This document shows, piece after piece, positions 9,178 to 18,029 of a DNA stretch of 49,077 nt; position 1 is the first letter of the stretch; every line of letters starts with the position of its first letter. The DNA comes from Candidatus Aminicenantota bacterium (GTDB lineage: Bacteria; Acidobacteriota; Aminicenantia; Aminicenantales; Aminicenantaceae). A program made the position numbers and the translations under genes. Below the pieces are notes generated by a model. That model did no database searches. It had not been told where the DNA came from and was given only the letters and a program-made list of their open reading frames with translations. Where the stretch lies: NCBI GenBank assembly GCA_030603565.1, contig JAUVXM010000012.1, positions 1-49,077 of the forward strand, written 5' to 3'.

Positions 9178-9225
9178 TGAAATTCTGATGTGGCTGAAGC
9201 GAGCCCAAGCCACACCCGAATTTCA
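9178..9225. repeat. Short palindromic repeat (family 2), compact copy
   Basis: This 48-bp imperfect palindrome runs from TGAAATTCTGATGTGGCT to AGCCACACCCGAATTTCA. The same arms frame a longer interior at 48588-48776. In both places it is embedded in the dispersed family-1 repeat, which suggests insertion of one element into another or a composite element. Confidence 0.7.
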
Positions 9226-9257
9226 TATATATCGACATTTTTTATGAATTGTTCAGG
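9226..9257 (+). repeat. Family-1 repeat right terminus
   Basis: TCGACATTTTTTATGAATTG followed by TTCAGG matches the right termini at 199-225 and 20660-20687. It lies immediately upstream of uvrA, ending 17 bp before its start codon, so it occupies the position of the uvrA leader. Confidence 0.75.
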
Positions 9258-9274
9258 TAATATGTAATCTCGTT

Positions 9275-11989
9275 ATGATCTCAGGCAAGGACAAAATCGC
9301 TCTTCGCGGTGTCAAGGTACATAATCTGAAAAATATCGACCTTGATATTCCGCTTAACAAACAGATAATCATAACCGGTGTCTCAGGATCAGGAAAATCC
9401 TCTCTTGCCTTTGACACTCTTTATGCGGAAGGGCAGCGCCGTTTCCTCGAATCATTGTCAGCCTACGCCCGGCAGTTCTTGGAGCGTATGGAAAAACCGG
9501 ATGCAGATACAATCGAAGGAATAACCCCGGCCATTGCCATCCAGCAGAAAGCTGTCACCAAAAATCCCCGCTCTACAGTGGCAACCGTTACAGAGATCTA
9601 TGACTATCTGCGCGTACTTTTTGCCCGAATCGGCTCTATCTACTGCCCGGAATGCGGCCGCCCCGTACGTAGAGATACTATCGATTCTATGGTCGAACAG
9701 CTTTTTAAATCCTCTCCTGCCGCAAAAGCCACTATTTCCTTCTCCTGGCCGAGAGAAAAAGGCCTGGATGTGCTGAAAAAAGAAGGTTTTTTCCGCATAA
9801 TAAGAGATGGTAAGATTGTTGAACTTGAAAAAGCCGACCTTTCCGGCCTTAATAACCTAGAAGTCTTTATGGACAGGCTGGAACTCGACCATAAAGAAAG
9901 GGAACGCCTGGTCGATTCCCTGGAAACAGCTCTTAAGAAAGGTGAAGGCCGAGTAAAAGTACACACTGACAAAGGAGGGGAATTTCTATTTTCAGACAGA
10001 CTTGAATGTAGATACTGCAGGATCACCTATCAAGACCCGACTCCCAATCTCTTCTCCTTTAACAGCCCCCAGGGGGCTTGCCCCTCATGTCACGGATTCG
10101 GTGACCTGGCTGTTTTCGATGAAGATAAGATCATCCCGAACAAAAACCTCTCCCTCAAAGAAGGAGCGATCGAGCCATGGACCAAACCGGCATCACGGCG
10201 GCGAATGCAGAATCTATTGGACCGGGCAAAAAAGCAGGGCATCCCTACTGATGCCCCCTATAATAAGCTTAAAAAATCTGAAAAAGACTTTATCCTGCAC
10301 GGAAAGGGAGCATATAAAGGAGTAATTGGCTCATTCGAACGCTTGAAAAAGAAAAAATACAAAATCCAGGTCCGGGTCTATCTGGCCAGGTATAGAAAAT
10401 ACATCCCCTGTCCGGCATGCAAACAGATGCGCCTTAATCCCTTCGCCCTAAATGTTAAACTCAAGGGAAAGTCTATCAGTGAAGTCACCAAATTGACCGT
10501 ACGCCAGGCAAAGGACTATTTTAATTCTTTAACTCTTTCGCCTTATCAAAAACAGATCGCAGAGAAACTTTCGCTTGAAATCAGCAGCCGGCTAAAATTT
10601 CTGCTCGAAGTCGGCCTGGATTATTTAACCCTGAACCGGATGACCTTCACCCTTTCCGGAGGAGAAGCCCAGCGGATAAATCTGGCTGCTGCTTTAAGCA
10701 CCTCATTAGTAGGAACTCTGTTTGTCCTGGATGAACCCAGTATCGGACTTCATGCCCGTGATAACCACAGGCTCATCAACATCCTGAAATCACTAAAAGA
10801 TGTGGGGAACACAGTCATGGTTGTGGAGCATGATCCGGAGATCATCAAGTCAGCTGAATACCTGATCGACCTTGGCCCAGGAGCCGGAGAGCATGGAGGT
10901 GAGGTTATTTTCTCCGGCGACATGGAAAGCTTTCTGAAATATCCTGACTCCCTTACAGCCAAATATATCCGGGGCGACAAAAAAATAAAAACACCTCTAT
11001 CCCGGCGCAAATCCAAAGACAACATCACTATAAAAGACGCCCATGTGCATAATCTGAAACATATTGATGTGAAGATCCCTCTAAATATCTTTACCTGTAT
11101 TACCGGTGTATCCGGCTCAGGGAAAAGCACTTTGCTTTTTGATGTGCTGCACAAAGGCTGGAAAGGGGAGATTTCTCATGGTTTTAAGGAGATTGAAGGA
11201 AAAGAAAAGCTGAATGCCGTTATCGTAGTCGACCAGTCACCTCTCAGTAAATCCCCCCGCTCCATCCCAGCCACCTATACTAAGGCCCTGGATGAGATCC
11301 GTACTTTGTTCAGCCGCACCCGGGAAGCAAAAGCACAGGGATATAAACCCGGATTTTTCTCTTTTAATACTGCCGGAGGCCGCTGCGAAGAATGCAAGGG
11401 CGCCGGACAGCAGATCGTAGAGATGCAGTTTCTATCCGACATAGTGCTTACCTGTGAAGCCTGCAAAGGCAAACGTTTTAAAAAAGAAATACTTGACATC
11501 AAATATAAAGAGAAAAATATTGATGATATCCTCCGGATGAGTGTTATCGAGGCATGTGCTTTTTATGCTGATAATACAAAGATCATAGACAAATTATCCC
11601 CCTTAATAGAAGTGGGGCTGGGCTATCTTACCTTGGGCCAACCCACAACAACTCTTTCAGGCGGAGAACTGCAGCGGATCAAATTAGCTCACAACCTGGT
11701 GCATCAAAAGAAAACTAATGTCCTATATTTATTTGACGAGCCGACAATCGGCCTGCACCCATCTGATATCTCTGTGCTCCTGCAAAGCTTCCAAAATCTT
11801 GTGAATAAAGGCCACACAGTTGTGGTAATTGAACACAATCTGGATATGATAAAATGTGCTGACCATATAATCGATCTGGGGCCGGAAGGCGGAGAAAAAG
11901 GTGGCGAGATAGTGGCTCAGGGAACTCCGGAAGAATGCCTCCTCTGCAAAAAATCTTATACCGCCCGCTATCTTCGAAATTACCTTTGA
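9275..11989 (+). CDS. uvrA: UvrA excinuclease ABC subunit A
   Basis: This 904-aa DNA-damage recognition ATPase would act with UvrB in nucleotide excision repair. Two ABC modules are visible. The first has Walker A GVSGSGKSS (residues 35-43), YAEGQRRFLESLSAYARQFL, a zinc-binding CPECG, then CRYC...CPSC around NLFSFNSPQGA, and signature LSGGEAQRINLA with LDEPSIGLHARD. The second has GVSGSGKSTLLFD, zinc finger CEEC...CEAC, LSGGELQRIKLA and FDEPTIGLHPSD. It is somewhat shorter than E. coli UvrA (about 940 aa), with a shorter insert where the UvrB-binding region lies, and GLHPSD is not the usual GLHFAD. A paralogue is therefore possible. No clear Shine-Dalgarno precedes the ATG. Confidence 0.92.
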   Translation: MISGKDKIALRGVKVHNLKNIDLDIPLNKQIIITGVSGSGKSSLAFDTLYAEGQRRFLESLSAYARQFLERMEKPDADTIEGITPAIAIQQKAVTKNPRSTVATVTEIYDYLRVLFARIGSIYCPECGRPVRRDTIDSMVEQLFKSSPAAKATISFSWPREKGLDVLKKEGFFRIIRDGKIVELEKADLSGLNNLEVFMDRLELDHKERERLVDSLETALKKGEGRVKVHTDKGGEFLFSDRLECRYCRITYQDPTPNLFSFNSPQGACPSCHGFGDLAVFDEDKIIPNKNLSLKEGAIEPWTKPASRRRMQNLLDRAKKQGIPTDAPYNKLKKSEKDFILHGKGAYKGVIGSFERLKKKKYKIQVRVYLARYRKYIPCPACKQMRLNPFALNVKLKGKSISEVTKLTVRQAKDYFNSLTLSPYQKQIAEKLSLEISSRLKFLLEVGLDYLTLNRMTFTLSGGEAQRINLAAALSTSLVGTLFVLDEPSIGLHARDNHRLINILKSLKDVGNTVMVVEHDPEIIKSAEYLIDLGPGAGEHGGEVIFSGDMESFLKYPDSLTAKYIRGDKKIKTPLSRRKSKDNITIKDAHVHNLKHIDVKIPLNIFTCITGVSGSGKSTLLFDVLHKGWKGEISHGFKEIEGKEKLNAVIVVDQSPLSKSPRSIPATYTKALDEIRTLFSRTREAKAQGYKPGFFSFNTAGGRCEECKGAGQQIVEMQFLSDIVLTCEACKGKRFKKEILDIKYKEKNIDDILRMSVIEACAFYADNTKIIDKLSPLIEVGLGYLTLGQPTTTLSGGELQRIKLAHNLVHQKKTNVLYLFDEPTIGLHPSDISVLLQSFQNLVNKGHTVVVIEHNLDMIKCADHIIDLGPEGGEKGGEIVAQGTPEECLLCKKSYTARYLRNYL

Positions 11990-11992
11990 AAT

Positions 11993-12020
11993 TTGCCAAC
12001 ATTAAATAAAATGCTATAAT
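11993..12020 (+). promoter_or_regulatory. Sigma-70-like promoter for the histidine kinase gene
   Basis: TTGCCA (11993-11998) and TATAAT (12015-12020) are separated by 16 bp. The promoter starts 4 bp after the uvrA stop and lies 26 bp before the kinase ATG, so the kinase is probably transcribed on its own. Confidence 0.65.
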
Positions 12021-12046
12021 AGCTTCATAATACAAGCTATAAGAAG

Positions 12047-13696
12047 ATGAAAGAAAAGACTAAAGAGCAGCTCCTCCAGGAGATCGAGAGCTTACAAAAT
12101 CAAATCGCCAGGCTTAAAAAGGAAGATACCACTGAGACAAAACAAGCACAAGTAGCATTAGAAGATTCAGAAAATAGATTTAGAACCCTCTTTGAGTATG
12201 CCCCTGACCCATACTACTTAAGCGATTTAAAAGGAACCTTTATCGACGGAAATATTGCCGCAGAGAAGATAATCGGCTACAAAAAAGAAGAGTTGATCGG
12301 GAAAAACTTTCTAAAACTTAAATTACTTCCCCCAAACCAACTCGCTAAAGCAGTTGCTGAAATCGCCAAAAATGTCCTGGGTAAAGCCACCTCGCCTAAA
12401 GAATTTCAACTAATTCGCAAAGACGGCAAAAAGGTCCAGGTTGAAATCGCCACTTTTCCTATCAAAATCAAAGGCAAATTTCAGGCTTTGGGTATTGCCC
12501 GGGACATTACAGCTCGAAAAGCCGCCGAAAAAAAAGAAAAGTCACTGACTGCGGATTTAAGATTCCTTTCTGAATCAGCCATGAAATTTGTCGAGCTTCC
12601 CCCCGAAGAAGATATTTTTAAAGTTATTGGGCAGCAGCTTAGCTATCTGGCAAATAACAGCTATATTATTGTAAGTTCATTTCACCCCGAAGACAACACA
12701 ATAGAAATAAAAATTATAACAAGAATAAAAAAAAGGATAAAAGAAATTCTCAAAATATTAGGCAGAGATCCGGTAGGGATGAGACTGAAGCTTGATACCC
12801 AGACAGCAAAAGAAAGAGTGATGCAAGGAAGACTTGTTGAAGTTAAAGGGGGCCTCTATGAATTAGCCTTTAACAAGATATCAAAAAAAATCTGCACAGC
12901 CCTGGAAAAAGCCTTTGGAGTCAAGGCCATATACTCCATGGGATTTGTAAAAGAAAACAAACTTTTCGGAACCGCAGTGATTATCCCAAAAAAAAGCTTT
13001 AATCTTCCCAGCAAAACAGCTATCGAAGCTTTCATCTATCAGGCATCCGTTGCTCTGCATAAATGGCATGCAGAAAAAAAGGTTGCTACCTCACTTAAAG
13101 AAAAAGACGTTCTTTTGCGTGAAATACATCACCGGGTTAAAAACAATCTTCAGATAATTTCCAGCCTGCTCCGTTTACAATCAAGGAATATCAAGGATAA
13201 TTCTTTACAGGAAATTTTCCAAGTCAGCCAGCAGCGGATCCGTTCCATAGCCTTGATCCATGAAAGCCTTTACCGCTCCGATGACTTGAGCCAGATCAAT
13301 ATTTCCAAATATCTTCACAATCTCACTTCCCACCTGTCCTCTATCCATGCGGCAGATGCTAAAGGAATACGCTTTAAAATATCTGCAGATAACATTTTCC
13401 TGGATATCAACCGCGCAATTCCCTGCGGGCTGCTGCTTAATGAACTTATTACCAATGCCTTAAAATATGCTTTTCCTAAAGAAACAGAAGGGGAGATAAA
13501 AATAGACCTTAAAAGATATAAGCAGAATAAACTGAGATTGAGCATAGCAGATAACGGCATCGGATTTCCCCAAGGATTAGATTTCCGCAAAACGGAATCA
13601 CTGGGCCTGCAATTGGTCAACAGCCTGATTTCTCAGCTCAACGGCACAATCAAGATGCAACAGACAAAAGGCACCAAGTATACTTTGGTCTTTTAA
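12047..13696 (+). CDS. PAS-domain sensor histidine kinase (HisKA_2 type)
   Basis: This 549-aa soluble sensor kinase would autophosphorylate on His and pass phosphate to an unlinked regulator. It starts with a short coiled coil (residues 1-40). A PAS domain follows at about 45-165 (ENRFRTLFEYAPDPYYLSD, ending in ARDITARKAAEK), then a GAF-like segment at about 170-340. The HisKA_2 phosphoacceptor motif is REIHHRVKNNLQIISSLLRL (HHR at 361-363). An HATPase domain has an N-box LLNELITNALKYAF and G-box ADNGIGFP. No transmembrane helix and no neighbouring response regulator are seen, so it is an orphan. The signal sensed by PAS is unknown. Confidence 0.93.
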   Translation: MKEKTKEQLLQEIESLQNQIARLKKEDTTETKQAQVALEDSENRFRTLFEYAPDPYYLSDLKGTFIDGNIAAEKIIGYKKEELIGKNFLKLKLLPPNQLAKAVAEIAKNVLGKATSPKEFQLIRKDGKKVQVEIATFPIKIKGKFQALGIARDITARKAAEKKEKSLTADLRFLSESAMKFVELPPEEDIFKVIGQQLSYLANNSYIIVSSFHPEDNTIEIKIITRIKKRIKEILKILGRDPVGMRLKLDTQTAKERVMQGRLVEVKGGLYELAFNKISKKICTALEKAFGVKAIYSMGFVKENKLFGTAVIIPKKSFNLPSKTAIEAFIYQASVALHKWHAEKKVATSLKEKDVLLREIHHRVKNNLQIISSLLRLQSRNIKDNSLQEIFQVSQQRIRSIALIHESLYRSDDLSQINISKYLHNLTSHLSSIHAADAKGIRFKISADNIFLDINRAIPCGLLLNELITNALKYAFPKETEGEIKIDLKRYKQNKLRLSIADNGIGFPQGLDFRKTESLGLQLVNSLISQLNGTIKMQQTKGTKYTLVF

Positions 13697-13708
13697 CCTT
13701 TTCTTTTC

Positions 13709-14422
13709 CTATCCTCTGCTAATAAGATTGTAATCCACATCAGCCCGGCAGAGCTCAGGCAAGCTGCCGCACATCCCCACAGAATCTCCGATTACAGCCA
13801 TCATACCTTCAATTCCATCAATCATTGATGTATTGAGAGATTCTTCAATCTGCTTTGATTTATTGTTTTTAACCGCATTTCCCAGGGCTGTAGCCACAAC
13901 ATCTGCCAAAATTACATCTGAAGAAACTACCACAGCAGCATCGGCCCTGCCTAAACTCAAGGAATATCCCACTGTTGCAGAAGAAGTACATATGCCGATT
14001 ATTTCATCCCTTGGTTCAAACCTGAATCCCAGGCCTTTAATCCCGGATTTCCCGGCATATATCCCCACAATTACAGGAGAGCTGAGAAACATAGCAATAT
14101 CCCCTCCATTGTCAAAGATAACATGAGAAGCTCCTTTACCGATCATTGCCCTAACAGCATATTCAGCTATAGAGCCGGCTACAGCAGCCATAGGGCCGAT
14201 TCCGGCTTTGGCAGAAGCAGAGGCCATTTTTTGGACAATTTCAGGGGCATCAGCAGAAACCTCACAGGGTTTAAGAGAGGTACTAAATGCAGGATTTTTC
14301 ACTATATAATCTTCCAGTTCCTTCCTCCTACACATCACCTCTTCCCGCGCTGCCGGGATATACTTATCCTCTGCTATGACTGTAGCAATAGTTTCTTTAA
14401 TATGAAGTTTATGCCTTTTCAT
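13709..14422 (-). CDS. UPF0280 (COG2122) protein, ApbE-like, sulfide assimilation
   Basis: This 237-aa protein belongs to UPF0280, a family with an ApbE-like fold. Recognisable blocks are MASASAKAGIGPMAAVAGSI, IFDNGGDIAMFLSSPV, GICTSSATVGYSLSLG and ADAAVVVSSDVILADVVATA. In Methanosarcina a member (MA1715) is reported to aid sulfide assimilation into homocysteine, together with the COG1900 protein. Here the two are adjacent on one strand with a 13-bp gap, which supports a shared function. The biochemical activity is not settled. No flavin or metal site can be assigned with certainty from sequence alone. Confidence 0.85.
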   Translation of the reverse strand: MKRHKLHIKETIATVIAEDKYIPAAREEVMCRRKELEDYIVKNPAFSTSLKPCEVSADAPEIVQKMASASAKAGIGPMAAVAGSIAEYAVRAMIGKGASHVIFDNGGDIAMFLSSPVIVGIYAGKSGIKGLGFRFEPRDEIIGICTSSATVGYSLSLGRADAAVVVSSDVILADVVATALGNAVKNNKSKQIEESLNTSMIDGIEGMMAVIGDSVGMCGSLPELCRADVDYNLISRG

Positions 14423-14435
14423 TTCATTCTAACAT

Positions 14436-15572
14436 TTAGACCAGTGACGGAGATTTTTCTCTCATCGGCCGGGCTGTTCCCTTTCCAGACAGGTGTTCCA
14501 CTGGTTCAGATAAATAAAAGGCGCCATTCTCGATCCATTGTTTTAATATGTAAGCTATAGCTTTTGCCCGGGAAAAGCTGGACAAACAGTTCGTTTTAAC
14601 CTCTCTGCCATTAATCTTTATGCTCCCTGATTTAAGTTCAGCATAGCTTACTTTTCTTATTTCAGGCCTATCCCGGGAAGGAACACTGTAATCCAATACA
14701 GATGTTTCTATCTCTCTGTCACTTATCCCGGTGCTCTCAGCAATCTCAGCATTCAAGATAGGAATTGGGACACCGATTCCTATACATAAGGTCGGCCCAT
14801 ACTTATGAAATGTGGTTGCCTTTAAAAACCGGCTGTTCATCCTTTTTAAGTCTCCCTGGAGCATAAGAGTAGCAAACTCGTTTTCCGGGCTGTTTTGAGT
14901 CCCACTGCCGGTAATATATCCAGTGGCTCCACCCAAAAATATCCTTGTTCCGATACCGATAGTCTGGAAAAAACGGTCATTCATAACCGGAGACAATTCC
15001 CCAGCCCCAGAATAAGCGGCATTTCCGAATTCCGGCAGAAGCTGCCCCAGATAGGTATGGAGCGTCTTGGAGCTCGAATTTGTCGCTACCGCATATTTTT
15101 GACAAGCATTGCGGGGATTACTCATAGTTGCTTGATTTAAGTCATAAATAGTCAATTCTGTCTCTACTGCTTTGCCGGGATAACAATCAGTCCCTGGCGA
15201 CTCTGCTCTTAGTACAATAGGCTTTCGGTTTACAAAGTCTTCGATCACATGAGCTCCTCCATATTTCTCGCCCAATATATCCGAGTATTGAGCAGCCCCA
15301 ATATAAGCATCCACGGCCGCCACTCCACTGTATGCCTGAACATCATTCAGCCAACATTTGGAAATCTTTATAGGAGGTTCGGAATGCCCAAAATTCATCC
15401 ATACTCCGGATGAACACATAGCTCCGAAAGTTCCGGTTGTGACTACATCCACTTTTCCGGCTGCACTTTCAGGCCCGACCTCTTTTACAATACGAGTCAT
15501 CTCGTCAGCAGTGACGACTCTGGCTTTTTTATTTTTAATTTTCTGATTTATATCCCTTATAGTTTTTGACAT
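14436..15572 (-). CDS. COG1900 homocysteine biosynthesis protein (DUF39/HcyBio)
   Basis: This 378-aa protein of the HcyBio family (PF01837) is implicated in methanogens and some anaerobic bacteria in making homocysteine directly from aspartate semialdehyde and sulfide. Two cysteines sit in conserved blocks: C53 in TTGTFGAMCSSGVWMNFGHS and C130 in ESPGTDCYPG. As I recall, equivalents at 54 and 131 of MA1821 matter for activity. The C-terminal CBS pair found in some members is absent, and the usual NIL/ferredoxin partner is not nearby. A strong GGAGG lies 7 nt before the ATG. It is first in a two-gene operon with the UPF0280 protein and has a promoter and leader about 180 nt upstream. Confidence 0.9.
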   Translation of the reverse strand: MSKTIRDINQKIKNKKARVVTADEMTRIVKEVGPESAAGKVDVVTTGTFGAMCSSGVWMNFGHSEPPIKISKCWLNDVQAYSGVAAVDAYIGAAQYSDILGEKYGGAHVIEDFVNRKPIVLRAESPGTDCYPGKAVETELTIYDLNQATMSNPRNACQKYAVATNSSSKTLHTYLGQLLPEFGNAAYSGAGELSPVMNDRFFQTIGIGTRIFLGGATGYITGSGTQNSPENEFATLMLQGDLKRMNSRFLKATTFHKYGPTLCIGIGVPIPILNAEIAESTGISDREIETSVLDYSVPSRDRPEIRKVSYAELKSGSIKINGREVKTNCLSSFSRAKAIAYILKQWIENGAFYLSEPVEHLSGKGTARPMREKSPSLV

Positions 15573-15584
15573 TCTTAGACCTCC

Positions 15585-15597
15585 ATCTAATTTAGAT
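15585..15597. promoter_or_regulatory. Palindrome next to the ribosome-binding site of the COG1900 gene
   Basis: The palindrome ATCTAATTTAGAT lies directly upstream of the GGAGG on the minus strand. It could be an operator or an RNA stem limiting access to the ribosome site. No regulator is known. Confidence 0.3.
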
Positions 15598-15749
15598 TTA
15601 ATATAGAGTAATAGAAAACCTGAGTAAAACTGGGGAGATCCCGGAAACGGGGAAATTAAAGAGAAATGCCCGTATCCGGGCTAGACATTATCATACATAT
15701 ATCTGTAAGATGGCGTTTTTCTTTGTCTTTTCTCATCTGATTGCAAATT

Positions 15750-15777
15750 ATTATAGCTTCACAAAAAATAAAGTCAA
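15750..15777 (-). promoter_or_regulatory. Sigma-70-like promoter for the COG1900-UPF0280 operon
   Basis: On the minus strand TTGACT (15777-15772) and TATAAT (15755-15750) are separated by 16 bp. This predicts a leader of about 170 nt before the start codon at 15572. The leader contains AGATG...CATCT, the stem GCCCG-GATA-CGGGC and CCCG-TTTC-CGGG. It matches no riboswitch I can name. Confidence 0.7.
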
Positions 15778-15819
15778 GTTAAATTAAACTGGAGCTCCCT
15801 GTGTCCTGTAAATATTCCC

Positions 15820-15848
15820 TTGACTTCTAAAGAGGGAAGATTTATTTT
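15820..15848 (+). promoter_or_regulatory. Sigma-70-like promoter for the FucP-like transporter
   Basis: TTGACT (15820-15825) and TATTTT (15843-15848) are 17 bp apart. The predicted transcript begins near 15855, which rules out the ATG at 15820 as a start and supports the ATG at 15871. Confidence 0.5.
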
Positions 15849-15870
15849 TCTGAAAGAAAAAGGATATTTC

Positions 15871-17217
15871 ATGACAAAAAAGGCTTTCCTAAAAAACACT
15901 GGTACCGCAAAAAAACTTGTTCTGATTCCGCGTCATATTATCTGGCCTTTCATCCTCTTATCCAGTCTTTTTGCCTGGTGGGGACTGGCCAACAACATGA
16001 CCGACACCCTGCTGGCTGCTTTTAAACGAATAATGAGTTTCTCGGATGCAAAAACCGCTCTGATTCAAGTGGTCTGTTATGGGGCCGGATATGGATTGTT
16101 CGCGATCCCAGCCGCCATCTATATCAAAAAATATAATTACAAGTCGGGCGTACTTCTGGGACTTGGATTGTATGCCTTAGGCGCCATTCTGTTTTTCCCG
16201 GCAAAAATGACAGCAAATTACTACTTTTTTCTCATCGCGATATGGATCCTGTTCGGAGGGCTCTCAATCCTGGAAACAGCAGCAAATCCTTATATCATTG
16301 CAATGGGCCCAAAAGAATCGGGTACTCGCCGGCTCAATTTCGCCCAGTCTTTTAATCCTCTGGGTTCGATTTTAGGCGTCATCATCAGCCAGAACTTTAT
16401 CCTTTCAAAATTAAACACAGCAAGCTCTACAGAGCGTGCGGCTATGAATCCGGAAAAACTGCAGGCCATCCAGAACGGAGAATTGAACGCGGTAACCATA
16501 ACCTATGTCACGGTGGGGCTTATTTTAGCTTTGACTTGGATTCTAATCGCCATAAATAAAAAAATGCCCAAATTGGGCGAAACCGGAGGACCCCTCAACC
16601 TCGGCCCGACCTTTAAACGGCTACTTCGCAATCGGCACTATAGGTGGGGGGTTGTTGCTCAGTTTTTCTATGTGGGTGCCCAGATCGGCGTTTGGTCGTT
16701 TACGATCCGCTATGTCATGCAGGAGTTAAGGCTCGAGGAACAAATCGTGGCAGGGGGCAAGACCGCTGAACAGATGGCAGCCACCTATTATACGGCTGCG
16801 CTTATCTTTTTTGCGCTTTCCCGCTTCATCTGCACCTGGATCATGAAATATATCACACCCGCTAACCTGCTCACCATCTTCTCCGGAATCGCTGTGGTGC
16901 TGAGCCTCGCCGTCATCTATGTAGGCGGGCATATCGGTGTTTATGCCCTGGTCGGAATCTCAGGCTGCATGTCACTCATGTTCCCAACAATTTTTGGTTT
17001 GGCGGTACGCGGTCTGAGCGAGGATGACACAAAAATTGCCGGATCCGGATTAATCATGGCCATAGCCGGAGCGGCTTTCGTCACCCAGATACAAGGCTCG
17101 GTATCAACAATAACCGGCAGCATCAATCTCGCTTACTGGGTACCGCTGGCTTGCTTTATCTTCATTGCTTATTATGGCGCCGTCGCCTGTCGCAAAGATC
17201 TGACAACATCAGCATAG
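15871..17217 (+). CDS. FucP-type major facilitator sugar transporter
   Basis: This inner-membrane sugar:proton symporter of the FucP branch of the MFS would have about 448 aa from the chosen start. Family marks are FAWWGLANNMTDTLLAAFKR in the first helix, YGAGYGLFAIPAAIYIKKYNYK after the second, the ETAANPYI motif with RLNFAQSFNPLGSILG in helices 4-5, and QFFYVGAQIGVWSF in helix 7. I choose the ATG at 15871 because AAAGGA lies 8 nt before it and because the earlier in-frame ATG falls in the -35 box. No sugar-metabolism gene is adjacent, so the substrate (fucose, glucose/galactose or N-acetyl sugar) cannot be told. Confidence 0.92.
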   Translation: MTKKAFLKNTGTAKKLVLIPRHIIWPFILLSSLFAWWGLANNMTDTLLAAFKRIMSFSDAKTALIQVVCYGAGYGLFAIPAAIYIKKYNYKSGVLLGLGLYALGAILFFPAKMTANYYFFLIAIWILFGGLSILETAANPYIIAMGPKESGTRRLNFAQSFNPLGSILGVIISQNFILSKLNTASSTERAAMNPEKLQAIQNGELNAVTITYVTVGLILALTWILIAINKKMPKLGETGGPLNLGPTFKRLLRNRHYRWGVVAQFFYVGAQIGVWSFTIRYVMQELRLEEQIVAGGKTAEQMAATYYTAALIFFALSRFICTWIMKYITPANLLTIFSGIAVVLSLAVIYVGGHIGVYALVGISGCMSLMFPTIFGLAVRGLSEDDTKIAGSGLIMAIAGAAFVTQIQGSVSTITGSINLAYWVPLACFIFIAYYGAVACRKDLTTSA

Positions 17218-17415
17218 GGATGGCCGGTTTCATGCAGCCAATCAATAATCTCTCTGCGTCTTTGTTTTTCAATTACTGCATATTTTGCTTTTCCCGCGTG
17301 TCAAAGTGATTATGAGGCAGGGGACACTGATTAAGGGTATAAAACCTTGCATAATCTTGTGCGTGATATTATTATTGGAAGCATTGAACAGATAAAGTCA
17401 TTTTTCTGAGTCCTG

Positions 17416-18009
17416 ATGATTAATAAAACGATCAAGCATTATAAAATCGAAAAGCTTCTGGGAAAGGGAGGCATGGGAGTCGTATACCGCGCCCGCGACA
17501 CCCGGCTCGACCGGCCGGTAGCTTTGAAGGTTCTTAAGGCCGACCTCACAAGAGATCCCAACAGGCTACCGCGCTTTCTGAGGGAAGCACAATCTGCAGC
17601 CGCAATTACTCACCCTGCCATAGCTCAGGTATATGACATTGATGAGGCGGATGGCACAACTTTTATCGCCATGGAATATGTAGAGGGACAGACGGTGAGC
17701 CAATTGATCGCCAACCGCGAGCTGGACTTGGCAGGTTCTGTAGAAATTGCTCTCCAGGTAGCGGAAGGGCTGAACAAAGCACACAAAACAAATATCATCC
17801 ATAGAGATATCAAATCGGATAACATCATGGTTACCCGGGACGGGCATGCAAAACTCTATATCCGGATCAACAGCTTGATCGACAGCCTAAATAATAAACT
17901 GTATATTGGAAAACATGTAGAAGTTGAAGTTCGTGACGACCTTGCTCCCGAAGAATTTCAAAGCATCCTGAGAGAATCAGGAATTGTTTATGTTCGAGAT
18001 GATATATAA
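17416..18009 (+). pseudogene. Truncated Ser/Thr protein kinase with a foreign C-terminal tail
   Basis: The first 147 residues are the N-lobe and early C-lobe of a bacterial Hanks-type kinase: glycine loop LGKGGMGVVYRARD, ALKVL with the ATP-binding Lys, Glu in FLREAQSA, and catalytic loop HRDIKSDNIM (HRD at 129-131). The sequence leaves the family just after DGHAKL, exactly where DFG should follow. DFG, the activation loop and the rest of the C-lobe are missing. The last 50 residues (YIRINSLIDS... to GIVYVRDDI) faintly resemble the C-terminal part of MNT-type nucleotidyltransferases. A repeat end follows the stop at once. Without DFG the product should not be an active kinase. Confidence 0.75.
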
Positions 18010-18027
18010 CCTGAATTATTCATAAAA
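18002..18027 (+). repeat. Family-1 repeat left-end fragment
   Basis: This is a left terminus (CCTGAATTATTCATAAAA at 18010-18027) that overlaps the end of the truncated kinase frame. A 21-bp stretch from 18002 to 18022 is identical to 20401-20421, so the membrane-protein gene between them is flanked by direct repeats. Confidence 0.65.
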
Positions 18028-18029
18028 CA

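Larger units (their letters stand above)
8616..9274. repeat. Gene-free region of tandem and nested repeats
   Basis: There is no gene in these 659 bp. Three tandem blocks run at about 8697-8857, 8858-9001 and 9002-9120. Each has the word 'gccgtaagggctaatcg', one or more copies of a 24-mer (ATCGTCATTCCGGCGAGTTT plus AAGC, starting at 8716, 8740, 8886, 8910 and 9032), then 'ccggaaaccag' and A/T-rich runs such as 'gtaaatggtaaatggtaaat'. The first block also has a CGTCATTCC...GGATGACG hairpin (8767-8800). The region ends with a nested palindrome (9178-9225) and a family-1 terminus (9229-9257). Confidence 0.8.

Noticed and set aside
17218-17415. REP-like remnant ('ggggacactgattaa') before the kinase
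   Set aside because: The word resembles parts of other repeats, but no inverted partner or second copy was found in the window.
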